64,000 nucleotides of DNA from Aurelia coerulea (lineage: Eukaryota > Cnidaria > Scyphozoa > Semaeostomeae > Ulmaridae). The position numbers were made by a program, and so were the translations under genes. The DNA lies in contig CM076943.1 of NCBI GenBank assembly GCA_039566865.1, forward strand, positions 12,262,001-12,326,000, in the 5' to 3' direction. A model generated the notes under the pieces. That model did no database searches. It was not told the DNA's origin and was given only the letters and a program-made list of their open reading frames with translations. Below are positions 10,926 to 22,023 of this stretch, in pieces (position 1 is the stretch's first letter; each line of letters starts with the position of its first letter).

Positions 10926-12345
10926 CTTTTTTCAGTAGAATTTTAACATCAATTCCTTGTTACTTAGAAGCGAGTGTCCTGACTCAGGTAGTGGGGAAAT
11001 GTTAGTATAAAATTTATAATCTATTTTATCATTTCCATTTTGTAGCAGTTTACTTGCCAACATGTTTGCCTTGACACGCAGGGAGCAGTGACCTTTCAAA
11101 CCTTTTGGTGACCTTGTGGTGGTGACCATTGACCATTGACCGTTGACTAGTGACCTTTTGGTGGTTTTTCCATTTTTCTCACCAGGTATTTTATAAAAAA
11201 CTAGACAAACAAATGTACAGCTGTAAAGTTGGTATTGCCATTGAACACCCTGGAGAACATGTATGCCTTGAAGGTGGAGGGTTTTGCGGTATGGTGGGGG
11301 TGCATGGTTGGTGCGAAGTAAGGTGGAGGAACATCATCTGTAAGTTCGAGGGATACCATCAGTGAGGCGGAGGAATACCACTTTTTGTGTCGAGGGGTAC
11401 ATCAGTAAATCGGGGAGATTGGGCAGAGCGTCACAAAACTTTTAATTTCTTGCGGACCAATGTTCTTTGAGAACAAAAGTGCACCAGTGAAACAAAAAAA
11501 AAAACAATTAAACATTAGATATCCAACCTTTTTATGAAGATTCTTTGACTTTCGAAAAGAAGGGAAACTGTTTGAACTGCATAATTAGACTGGGCTTTTT
11601 AAGATGCTCCATGCCGCGAACCCAAAGATTTATTTCTAGCGGTCGTAGTGGAGGCAGTCGAGTTCAGTACAAATATGCAGGGCCAAGGAGAGGGGGGGTC
11701 AGAGGGGTCAAAAACCTGGGGCCCATAGCCATAAGGGCCCATAAATAATAAATCAGTTTTTCAAGATATGGCTCAAATTCGGGTCTTTAGACCAGAGCCA
11801 GTTTGATCAAAAAGGCCCATCAATAATTTTTCAGTTTGGCATAATGTATAAAATATTAAGGATCAAGAAGATACAGAGACAGCGATAGTTCTGTTCATTT
11901 TCTTATAAGCAGTTAATACACCAACTAAACCATTGAAATGTAGAAAAAGAAAAATATTTCCCGCATTCGAAAATTCCAAATCGTAAAGAAACTCGTCACA
12001 CGGGACAATAAGCAAGGGCATTTCACCTCTCAGGAGTGATAAGAAATAGACTTTCAAGCAAATATTGAAGATCATCAATCCCATGGCGATAGATGAGCAG
12101 ATGATATCTCCCAACTTTGAAAAATTGTATTTTCTTTATTGTTCTGTGCGAGGAATTTCTTATGACTTGATAACTGTAAATGTTTTAGATCCTTTTTCAG
12201 GCCGTTCGCTACCAAGAGATTTCGTACAGTCAAATTTACCTACCGGGTGAGCAAGAAAAAAGTTCCCACTTTCGACAGGCCAGGATAAATCACACACTAA
12301 GCCAATCTTAATTGTTTTAGATTTAATCTTTTGCCAATAACCTAT
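10926..12345. other. No gene; 3' flank of the SLC7 gene and degenerate repeats
   Basis: Short GACCATTGACC-type direct repeats occur around 11120-11155. A G-rich transposon-like patch sits at 11685-11740. No coding sequence and no clear AATAAA close to the transporter stop codon. Confidence 0.35.
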
Positions 12346-12353
12346 ATTATTCT

Positions 12354-12527
12354 CATAGGCGTAGGAGATAGGGGGCTAGGGGGGCTGCAGCCCCCCCAAC
12401 GTCAGAAAAGTTTGCGAAAATCAGCCATAATCGGGCAGAAATCCGCCTCAAGTCGGGCAAAATTTTCTCAAACAATGGATTTTTTGTCGGGCAGCCCCCC
12501 CAAATTTTATCTTTCCCTACGCCGATG
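12354..12527. mobile_element. 174-bp MITE, TIR CAT(A/C)GGCGTAGG, 8-bp duplication ATTATTCT
   Basis: The left end is CATAGGCGTAGG and the right end is CCTACGCCGATG, an inverted repeat with one mismatch. ATTATTCT flanks both sides (12346-12353 and 12528-12535). Inside lie a C/G-run and the phrase 'AAACAATGGATTTTTTGTCGGG'. That phrase recurs at 60170-60195 within another copy. The 8-bp duplication and end sequence are hAT-like. Non-autonomous. Confidence 0.75.
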
Positions 12528-12535
12528 ATTATTCT

Positions 12536-13298
12536 GGGTTATTTTTGTAGATTTTTCGGACGCCAATTCATTGATATATTGACGACTTCTTTAAATTTCT
12601 TGGCCTGCAGACTGCAAAAAATGATCGAAAAACAGTGATCAAATTTCCTAAAGATTGAGCTTGGCAGAACGAAGGGAGCGCTCTTCGAAATGACAACACA
12701 GGGACAATTCGTTTTTTATGCGCGCGCACACTCGTTCTGAATCAGAGGCTTTCAAATATTTCAATTTGAAGCTTGATACATCGAGTGAATTTTACGAAAT
12801 AATCGTAAAGTTCGAAGTTGCCATACCCTGAAGTAGCAACCGGAGGAACACACATCATTGTTGTTACGATCGAAACATTAACTGATCATGGCAAATACTT
12901 CTTTCTTTATTTGATTTTTGAGTAAGATAATACTGTGCATTTCCTAATTTCATTTCGTAGTCGACGCGGCGACCCTCGGCCTGATTAAAAGACATACCTG
13001 GAGCAGCTGCCAGTCCTAAAAACTAAGTAAAATGAGGTTTCCTACAAGAAAAGGGGGTCAAATACGTTGTTTGGGAGGGTGGGCACATAAATCCCACATC
13101 GCTCTGGTTCTAGGTATGGAAAATAATCCCAATCAAACTGCACACGTAAGTGTTTGTTTAATTTTATAATTATTTTCCATACTAGAACCCAGACCTCTGT
13201 CTGGTATTTATATGAGAGTTCAAAGAAGACTGGCAGAATATGTCGAGGGATAATACAGGTTTAGCAATAAATCAAAGATTCTCCAATCAAAACTCAAT
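12536..13298. other. 3' flank of the recombinase remnant, with an inverted repeat
   Basis: No coding sequence. A 24-bp inverted repeat (TCTGGTTCTAGGTATGGAAA at 13102 and its complement ending 13192) surrounds a 43-bp AT-rich loop. It lies about 100 bp downstream of the stop codon of the minus-strand recombinase fragment and may be part of that element's 3' end. Confidence 0.4.
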
Positions 13299-13915
13299 CT
13301 ATTCATCTGACAGTATTGTTTTACTCAAGTTGGCCTCTACAATAGGCTTATTATAATGAAGTCCAAAAGTCCTTGAATTCGACCAACCAGCAGCTCTGTT
13401 GATCTCTGACATAGATAAACCCAAGCTCTTTGCCTTTGATACTGCAGCAGACCTTGTGGAATGTGAAGTAAAAATTTCAGTATTTATACCAGCCAATTTT
13501 AATGTTTCCTTTACCCACCGAGATATTGTGGATACTACTACTGGGTGGTGTGGCTCCTTGTGACTGATAAATAACTTAACAAATGGACCACGGAGCCTAA
13601 ATGAACGGGAAAGGTATGCCTGTGTGTTCTTAACAGGACACAGACTGTCACATAATGGATATGATCGAAAGTCTATTGGAGATTGGTGAAAAGTTGGCCT
13701 AGTGGTCTTTAGTATCTGGCTAATGTAACAAATAACTCTCTCGTCAGTTATAGAAATAAAGCGAACATCAATTGCTGAAAGAGTCTGATCACGTTGACCT
13801 GAGAGCAAACAAAACAATGTTGCTAGTCTGTAAGACAAAAATTTGAAAGGAATGCTGAAAGAATCTCCTAGGCTACTTAAATATTGTAGTACAATCTGGT
13901 CACAAGGCTTTTTTC
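13299..13915 (-). pseudogene. Tyrosine recombinase, catalytic C-terminal domain (split gene)
   Basis: The minus-strand frame carries the signature of a tyrosine recombinase: the first catalytic Arg in LLSGQRDQT, the HxxR box in TSHSTRSAA, a Trp in AGWSNS and the nucleophile Tyr in FGLHYNKP. Such enzymes cut and rejoin DNA through a 3'-phosphotyrosine and are encoded by Crypton and DIRS/Ngaro-type elements in animals. The frame can be followed upstream to about 13915 and is then cut off by the LINE that begins near 13925. The core-binding half is found beyond the LINE at 18184-18568. About 50-100 codons expected between the halves are missing. No accompanying RT of DIRS type is visible, so the element class is open. 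Confidence 0.75.
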
Positions 13916-14162
13916 TTTCAAGATCAGAAACATGGCGGCGGTGTTGAAGTTTACTTGCATTTTACTCTTGGTGATCATAAATTTCCAAGTAAAGAAGATT
14001 GCTTTTGTTGGCTCAGATTCAATTGGGTTATCTATCGCAGGAAAAGAAATTGTAAGCAGCAAGGAGACGTTTATATTATCCAGTTTATGGCAAGCCAAGA
14101 GAGCGAAGCGCGATATTCATGTCCGAAGCTCGAGGCAAAGTTTCCTGTGTCTCCTAATCCTG

Positions 14163-14195
14163 ATGAGTGGTGATATAGAATCGTGTCCTGGTCCT
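14163..14195 (+). other. Degenerate 2A-like motif at the LINE ORF2 N-terminus
   Basis: The frame reads MSGDIESCPGP. The ribosome-skipping 2A consensus is D(V/I)ExNPGP and is known at the N-terminus of several APE-type LINE ORFs. Here the Asn before PGP is Cys, so skipping would be expected to be weak or absent. A hydrophobic segment precedes it, as in known LINE examples. Confidence 0.5.
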
Positions 14196-14748
14196 TACAG
14201 CAGAGACATCCCAGGTTTGAAAGAGTTACTTAAACAGAGAGGTTTGACAGTTTTCCATCAAAACGTGCGTGGATTGTTTTCTAACATAAACCTTGTTTCA
14301 GAACTTTTTCAAAGCTTCAGTGGGATCGACATATTGACCCTTAGTGAAACTCACATACAGAAAGACAGTGAAAATGATAATGATGGACTGTATGATATCC
14401 CTGGCTATTCGTTTGAAAGCCGGCCACGAAATTCTGGAAAGGGGGGCGGTGTTGGTGCCTACATTTCCAACAAGGTACCCTGGGACAGGCGAGAAGACCT
14501 TGAGGACAAAGAATTGGAAATTATGTGGATTGAGGTATGGCCTAGTCGTAAACATTGCAAAGGTATTTTGATTGCAATAATGTACCGGCCTCCAGATAGT
14601 TCAAAATACCTGCGAAAGGATTTCAACGCACGCTTTAATTTAATGTTAACAAAGGCTGCAGAAGAGTGCAAAGAAACTATGATTCTTGGCGATGCAAATG
14701 TAAACTTTCGAATTGAAAATGACAACAAAGAGCTGAAATCAGTCTTAA

Positions 14749-15621
14749 CCCTAATCCACATGGGGGGGGGGTGGATTCCACCCCCCCTCAAGGTTTTATT
14801 TGCCGCGTTTTTAAACGACGTTTGCTATGTCCCCCAGCCTCCCTGACTTTTACTAATTATCTATTAGCCACATTTTGGTGGAAAAATTTTTGAACAATAG
14901 GACTCACAGGTCACGTGACATGCCCATATTTGGAAGGAGGTAGCAGCAAAATCATTGTTTTCAATGATTTCAATGGAATTATTACATTTAATTATGAAGT
15001 ATTATACAGCAAATGAATGAGCAATCAAAGGGCTTCAATTTGATACCGGAATTTCTGGAATTTGATGATGTCAGCACTTTTTGATAATGACGTCATTTTG
15101 GCCGCCATTTTGGACTAATTAGCAATTTTTTCAAGTTTTCTCGAACTTTTTCAATGAAAAACACTCTAATTATACATTTGTTATAGATAATCACCATTTT
15201 GCAGGTTATTTTGGTCTCTTTTTACTTAGAATAAATTAATCGCACAAATGATGTCATAAGAATTGGCTAATTTCTGCCAAAATATCACTCCAAAATCGTT
15301 AATTTCAATAAAATATTATTTTATAATCACATATGTTGACAAACTGAACCAAAAACTGCATAAAGTTCATGCAAAATCTTCATTAAACTTGAATTCAACT
15401 TGGAAGCCTGATTTTCACAGATTTTCAGCTTCGTGACGTCACTGTGACGTCACAAGGTGTGGCAGCCACACCCAAATTACGCTACGAGCTACAAATTACC
15501 TGTTCTATAACTGTGCCAAGTTGTATTGAATTCGGATGAGTCTAAGGCAGTTTTCAGAGGGGGGGTGGAAAGCACCCCCCCCCATAAATGGTAGCTCAAA
15601 AAAAGCCCATATGGATTAGGG
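14749..15621. mobile_element. 873-bp piggyBac-like non-autonomous element (TTAA duplication)
   Basis: TTAA flanks both ends (14745-14748 and 15622-15625). The ends are CCCTAATCCACATGG and CCATATGGATTAGGG, a 15-bp inverted repeat with one mismatch. Next to each end is a small G/C-run hairpin (GGGGGGTGG...CCACCCCCC). Deleting the element plus one TTAA restores the LINE endonuclease frame (KSVL-SVFGLKQ). TTAA duplication with CCC termini fits piggyBac. The interior is AT-rich and non-coding. Confidence 0.85.
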
Positions 15622-18181
15622 TTAAGTGTGTTTGGTTTGAAACAAATTATTACAAAGCCCACGAGGATATCAGAAACAACAGAAACATTAATTGATGTCA
15701 TCCTTACAAATAATCCTTCTAACATCGCAAAACATGACGTCATACCGACCAGCATTGGAGATCATGACATGCCTGGTTGCGTTCGTAAAATAAATAACAG
15801 TTCTTTTAGACCGAGGGTTATTACTTGTCGAGATTATAAAAATTATAATCAGGAAAATATGAAATCAGATCTACAAAAAGTGGACTGGGCTCCATTCTAT
15901 GACCAAATAAATGTGAACGAGGCTTGGTCGATGATGAAAAGCATCCTTGGAAATGTATTTAATCATCACGCCCCGAAAATATCCAAGAAAGTAAGGGGAA
16001 AGCCAGCACCGTGGCTAAACAGTGAGGTGAAGCGTCTTATGAATGAAAGAGATAAACTGTTAAGAAAATCAAGACGTACTAAAAATCAATCAGACATCTC
16101 AGCTTATAAATGCATGCGTAATAAAGTAAACACTGCAGTCAGAAAAGCCAAGTCCATGTACCACAAGGATTTATTGAAGGAAAATTCAAAGGATCCAAAT
16201 AAGTTTTGGAAAACACTAAAATCAATTTACCCCACCAAGTCGAGCGACAAACAAAGTCCTCAATCTTTCGAAATTAACGGCGATAAAGTAAGAGACCCAA
16301 GCAAGATAGCAAACGCATTTTGCTCCTTTTTTGCTAACATCGTAACAACCTTGAAGGAAAAGGCTTTCCCGTTATGTAACTTCACATGGAGAACTCAACC
16401 CAACTTACCCACAAAAACCGATAAAAAGTTTATGTTCAGAAAGGTATCGAAACAGGAAGTTGAGCGTGAACTTAAGTCGATAAAGAGAAATAAAGCAACT
16501 GGCTTAGATGATCTGCCACCAGGTTTGATAAAAGACTCGGCTGAGTTAATATCGGCTCCCCTGACCCATCTTATCAATATGTCACTCATGACCAGTACCT
16601 TTCCCGCGGACTGGAAGGCAGCTAAAATCATTCCTACTCACAAATCTGGTGCACGCTCTAACTGTGATAATTACCGACCAATCTCAGTTTTACCGGTACT
16701 ATCCAAGGTGATTGAAAAGATTGTCCATCGTCAAGTTATGAAATTTCTAGACACAAACAAGCTCTTGTCAAAATATCAATATGGTTTCAGGCCCAAATTA
16801 TCAACGGAATATGCGGCGACTATATTGTTGGATGACATACGCAGAAGCGTCGACAAGGATCAGCTCGTCGGAGCAGTCTTTGTTGACCTTAGTAAGGCGT
16901 TTGATACCATAAGCCACGCCATACTACTTGAAAAACTTGCGATTTACGGAATAAAAGATAACGAATTGGAATGGTTCAACGACTATCTGTTCTCCCGAAA
17001 GGCAGTGGTAGCATTCAACGGTTGTGTCTCAGATGAGCAGAACTTGTTAACAGGAGTTCCACAAGGCTCAATACTTGGTCCTCTATTGTTTCTAATCTCT
17101 TTCAATGATGCTGTAGAAGTCATGGAGTATTCAAGCATTTTAAAATATGCAGACGACACTGTTTTGTATGTGGCAGGCAAAGAAATTGATTCAATTGAAA
17201 ACAAACTATCGAAAGACATGGAAAATCTGTCAGAGTGGCTGAGATGCAATGAACTCATATTGAATCTGAAGAAAGGCAAGACAGAGTCGATACTATTTGG
17301 AACAGCACAACGAATTGCAAAACAGCGAAATGGGCCACTCAAAGTCACAATATCTCAGCCAACCCCAACGGTAATTAACAACACAACTGATTATAAATAT
17401 CTTGGCGTCCTTGTGGATACCACACTTAACTTGAACTCCCATTTTGACAAATGTTTCAAGCGTGCATCCGGTAGACTACGACTTCTAGCAAAATTAAGGT
17501 CGTGCATGGACAATGCTACTGCTAGTACAATCTATCGTACTATGATTCTTCCCACATTTACTTACTGTGGTATATTGCAACTGAAGCTCTCAAATACACA
17601 AATAAGCAGACTTTCCTCATTTCATTCTCGTTCCTTGAAGATTGTCTATGGTGATAAAACAGCAGACAAAGGGCTCATGTCAGTCATAAATGCGAATAAG
17701 ATGAGAGCCTGCAAACTTGTGCGAAAATGCCTGGACAGAGATATCTGTGAACATTTTCAGAATTATTTTACTCCGATACAACATGAAAAGGAAACAAGAA
17801 GCAACAAATGCACTCTGCGATTACCTATTATTAAAAAAGAATATGCACGAAAGTCGTTTCAATATATGGGCTCTAAAGTGTACAATGAGCTACCTTTAGA
17901 CATACGTCGGACAGGGACACACAAAGAATTTGTTAAAAAACTTAAAAATCATTTTGTATGACAGTGACAAACATTATTTTATTTCGATGTGAAATTAGGT
18001 TTTATTAGGTATTATAGATTCTATTCTTGTAAGATTTTATCAACGTTTTTAATGTAATAAATAATCTTTCAATTTCATTTAAGGTCTAGGGCACAGGACA
18101 CACAGTGATAACAGCGATATTGTAATTGTTGAAGTGTTTATCCTGTATAAATATTCGTTTTATTATTATTATTATTATTAT

Positions 18182-18568
18182 AGGATTATGCATAATGACT
18201 GACAATGCAGATCTTGCTGTGTTCATGGCAGAGTAGCCAAGACTCTTTTCAGTGAAAAGCTTTGTGAGAAAATTGATTCAATCTCCTATGGACCATTCTA
18301 CTGGAGAAATATTCTCCTCTTTACAATAAGTGAGCCATTGTCTAATATAAGTAGAATATTGCCTAAATGTAGCAGGATTCCAAGACTCCTTAATGATAGA
18401 GATAGCATCTCCAGACAAACCTTTCAAGTATGTTTCCTGCCAGAGATCAAACCAGCACGAAGCCTGAAGCATGAAGCAGAAGAAAAACTGTATTTGCGAT
18501 TTTTCGCTTACCCATGTGGCCAAGCCTTGATTTTTTGCTACGAGCGATTTAAAATCAAGGTATTTCAT
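18182..18568 (-). pseudogene. Tyrosine recombinase, core-binding N-terminal half
   Basis: The minus-strand frame contains SWNPATFRQYSTYIRQW, typical of the SAM-like DNA-binding domain of tyrosine recombinases. It continues as INFLTKLFTEKSLGYSAMNT and ARSALSVIMHNP down to the LINE junction near 18182. One in-frame TGA interrupts it after EWSIGD, so this half is independently broken. It is the upstream part of the gene whose catalytic half is at 13299-13915. Confidence 0.7.
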
Positions 18569-18955
18569 TGACGGAGGGGGGAGGATTTCCGCAACATTTG
18601 ATAAACATCGGAACCCTTAGCAATACAAACTTTTCGCAGCACCACATATACATTTTTAGAAACAAGCCATTTATACCAAAAGAAAGCTGAAGAAAAACTG
18701 TATTTGCCATTTTTCGCTTACCCATGTGGCCAAGCCTTGATTTTTTGCTACGAGCGTTTTAAAAACCATGGTATTTCATTGACGGAGGGGGAAGGATTTT
18801 CGCAACATTTGATAAACATCGAAACCCTTAGCAATAAGTACAGTTCGCAGCACCATAGATACATTTTTAGAAACAAACCATCTATACCAAAAGAAAGCTG
18901 AAGAAAAACTATATTTGCCATTTTTCGCTTACCCATGTGGCCAAGCCTTGATTTT
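18481..18955. repeat. Tandem repeat, about 210-bp unit, 2.3 copies
   Basis: Units start AGAAAAACTGTATTTGC at 18481, 18691 and 18902, giving periods of 210 and 211 bp. The first copy overlaps the recombinase reading frame on the minus strand, so a piece of the recombinase gene and its 5' flank has been duplicated in tandem. Confidence 0.75.
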
Positions 18956-18973
18956 GAGATATGATAATCTTAA

Positions 18974-19923
18974 AGTTAGTTGACGGAGATAAATAGCCAC
19001 CTCCAGGCCTGCATATGCAGGGAGCTGGGCAAGCTAAAAATAGATCTTGCTTCTTAGCCAATGAAAATTGAGAACTCCTATGGTGATCACCACTTTCACG
19101 TGATCTAGTTTTCTCGAGATCAACCAAATTCAAAATGGCTAACGGATTCAGAGTTGTGCTCTCCTACAAGAAACTAGCGAACTCAACGAGTTGGAAAGTT
19201 GCACATTTTGTTTTTGGGGTACAGGTAAAAAAAGGACGAGGAGTTGTTGGACGAGCACGACGATATCCAGTTGTTATTAGGCTTCGAGACTTCAGCAGAG
19301 ACAGCACTAACAGGATGGATTTTGGAAACAGTTGAGTTAGGCGCCTAGGCCGATCGTTGCCGAAGACGTACAAAACTCCCCCGAAACTCAGTCCGTGCAT
19401 GACAAAATTTGAAAAGCTGGAGGATAGATATATTCACATGCTGGAAGATATTCGTATGCAAGAAAGTTCCACGAAAAGAGGGCAAGTGTGATTATAGAGG
19501 ATGATATTATTTTGTTGTATTGTAGTTGTACGGCCTTGTGCGTTTTCCATCCAGGGGTTTCCCCTCTTCCTCAATAGACCTTTTAGCTATTCTACAAAAG
19601 AGCCTGGATCGAGCGTTATTTTTATACACGAGGTTGGATAGAGTGGCGTTAGAGCTTCTATGAATATTGTGCATATTCGAAAATTCTACAAAGTGCACTT
19701 TATAGAATTTTCGAATTTGTACAATAATGATAGAAGCTCTTAACACCACTCTATCGAGCCTTGCGTATAAAAATAACGCTCGATCCAGGCTCTTTTGTAG
19801 AATAGCTAAAAGGTCTATTCAGTGGCGTGACGAACAGTAATCGCTGATTGGTCAATTCATTTCAATTGAGTTGAATTGAAGTTATTTTTAGAAAGCCGTC
19901 GGCTTTAGCTCCGTCAACTAACT
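18974..19923. mobile_element. 950-bp TIR element with TTAA duplication
   Basis: The inverted termini are AGTTAGTTGACGGAG (18974) and CTCCGTCAACTAACT (ending 19923), with TTAA on both sides (18970-18973 and 19924-19927). This fits the piggyBac or Kolobok target preference. It contains an ATG-initiated open stretch at 19135 running into a CAG|GTAAAA donor-like site near 19225, possibly a relic or captured exon. A TA-flanked hairpin MITE (19577-19815) has inserted inside it. Confidence 0.7.
19577..19815. mobile_element. 239-bp hairpin MITE with TA duplication
   Basis: Ends GACCTTTTAGCTATTCTAC and GTAGAATAGCTAAAAGGTC are flanked by TA. The arms extend over about 110 bp each ('GATCGAGCGTTATTTTTATA' and its complement) around a short centre. 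A related copy is at 48642-48799. TA duplication fits Tc1/mariner. Confidence 0.75.
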
Positions 19924-19927
19924 TTAA

Positions 19928-20840
19928 TAAGTGATAGTTTTAGCCATCAATATATTCTATCCACTATAGCAGCAACATTCTGTGTTTCTCAAAGTTGTTG
20001 GTACTCCATGCTCATACAATTCTTCTTTGTAAAAAGATTACTAATTCATGATTGCGGTAATCCTTTGCCAGTACTCTCCATAATCAGTGCATCTCATGCT
20101 ACTAAATTCAATTTGTGAGTATTTTGTTTCGAGTTGGCCATCACTTTCTTATCCCACCGCAGCAACACTTTGCACGTGACTTCTGGCGGCCATGTTTGTC
20201 ATTTGTTCTGGAGAAATTAGTTTTGCAAATTTCTCCCTTGCCCTTGCTCGAAACATTCCTCTATAATCTATAAACAGCAATAGTATTCGTATTTGAGATT
20301 CTATGCAAAATATAGTAAATTTGCCAAAGAGGCTTGAATCTTGAAGACGTTTCTTCGTTCTTGCAAAGTGCCGATCAATTTATCTTTCCTTCTGAAGTTT
20401 GAAATCACAGACTGCAGTACAAAGCTGCTTAAACAGTAACTATTTTCAATCTTACGAAACATTGAAACATAGAGGCGTCTAAATGTGTCATAAGAGTTTT
20501 GTGGATAACTGTATATTTTTTAGAAGAATTAGATATAGTTTTTTGAGAAGCCTTTGTGAGTGTTTTTCTTTGAGAGAATAATTTGTGTTCGTTTCTTGAG
20601 CTTCCCCGACCGAAGAACATTCTAGAAAAAATTGCAAAGTTCCCCTGAAGATAACGCCAGAAAACTCGCGCATTTTAAGATAAAGAATAACCGAAACTTG
20701 ATGAAATGTTTATGCTTTGTTAACCATAGTATTAACAGCAGAAATATTAGTGATTGAAATTATTACAAAATAGCTAGTGCTGGAAAGAAATTAGATCCCG
20801 CTGGCTGGCTGAATTTGACGAAATCTTTATTGTTTTGATT
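19928..20840. other. No gene seen
   Basis: AT-rich non-coding DNA between two transposons. I find no supportable gene, repeat or RNA. Confidence 0.4.
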
Positions 20841-20850
20841 GTCAAAGGAA

Positions 20851-22013
20851 GGCCAGGTAAAAAACTCGGAGATGTCGGAGATGTCGGAGATGTCGGAGCA
20901 AAGACTCTCCAACGTTTCTCAACTCCGACTTTTTTACCTGGCCTTATATGCTCTACTAAAAAAGTCAGAGATGTCTTATCTCCGACGTTTTTCAACTCCG
21001 ACTTTTTTACCTGGCCTTATATGCTCTACTAAAAAAGTCGGAGATGTCTTATCTCCGACGTTTTTCAACTCCGACTTTATTACCTGGCCTTATATGCTCT
21101 ACTAAAAAAGTCGGAGATGTTCAGAGATTGCATATTATATAACTCTCTACAATTCAAATTCTCTTCATTCGCCGTCACAACACTCAATCAATAAGAAACT
21201 AGGTCCTGAAATTTGTAGTAACTTTGTCTTAACGTCTTAATTTATCACTATTCATTGTGGACGGTAAATATAGTTCTTTGAACCGAAAAAATAACGAGAA
21301 ATAAAGAAGACGTAGATAAAAGAAAGCATATAAAAGTGGCTCAAGCTACCTGCAATCGAATCCTGGACTATCAAATATCAAACTTCCCGTTGAAATAGAT
21401 CATTTATCCATGATTTTCGACGGGGAAACAAACATTTCAACGGGGAAATAACAGAAACAAGGCAGGGAAATGTTGCAACTCAAACTTAGCGGGGAAACAC
21501 ATTATTTGGCGGGTCATCCTTTAACCTTGGCGGGGCATCGTTTCAGCGGGGTCGTTACTCGGGGGGGGGGTGTATACAAGGAACAAGTGAAAAATATAAT
21601 GAAAGAAAGTGTCTGCTAGATTGCTTTTCAGATTGCTCTTACTAAAAATGACGTTTTTCAACTAATTCTTGCTATAAAGTTTCTTATCAGTTGTAAATGA
21701 AACAAAAAAACCTGTCAAACTCACCCATGTCAATTGTTAAAAGACATCTCCGACCTTTTTAGTAGAGCATATAAGGCCAGGTAAAAAAGTCGGAGTTGAG
21801 AAACGTCGGAGATAAGACATCTCCGACTTTTTTAGTGGGGCATATAGGGCCAAGTAAAAAAGTCGGAGTTGAGAAACGTCGGAGATAAGACATCTCCGAC
21901 TTTTTTAGTAGAGCATATAAGGCCAGGTAAAAAAGTCGGAGTTGAGAAACGTCGGAGAATCTTTGCTCCGACATCTCCGACATCTTCGACATCTCCGAGT
22001 TTTTTACCTGGCC
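20851..22013. mobile_element. 1163-bp long-TIR (Mutator-like) element, 10-bp duplication GTCAAAGGAA
   Basis: GTCAAAGGAA occurs exactly at 20841-20850 and 22014-22023. The element begins GGCCAGGTAAAAAACTCGG and ends with the complement. Both TIRs are about 270 bp and are themselves tandem arrays: GGAGATGTC 9-mers at the tips, then a 73-bp unit (TTATATGCTCTACTAAAAAA...) starting at 20944, 21017 and 21090. The middle (about 21125-21735) is non-coding and contains 'GCGGGGAAACA'-type repeats. Long TIRs with a 9-10-bp duplication fit Mutator-like foldbacks. Confidence 0.85.
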
Positions 22014-22023
22014 GTCAAAGGAA

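Larger units (their letters stand above)
13925..18181 (+). mobile_element. Near full-length APE-type LINE, ORF2 split by a TTAA-flanked element
   Basis: The ORF starts at 13932 (ATGGCGGCGG...). After a hydrophobic leader and SGDIESCPGP comes the apurinic-type endonuclease: VFHQNVRG, the LSETHI catalytic Glu, MYRPP and ILGDANVN, with the GDHD motif near 15760 after the insertion. The RT follows, with AVFVDLSKAFDTISH, GVPQGSILGP and YADDT, and a C-terminal region ending at 17961. The 3' UTR ends in an (ATT)n tail (about 18161-18181). Apart from the 873-bp insertion at 14749-15621 the reading frame is continuous, so this copy was probably young and coding when hit. It lies within a minus-strand tyrosine recombinase gene. 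Confidence 0.9.

Noticed and set aside
20851..22013. CRISPR-like array (repeats of 73 bp)
   Set aside because: Units are adjacent with no unique spacers, lie in inverted TIRs and the host is an animal.
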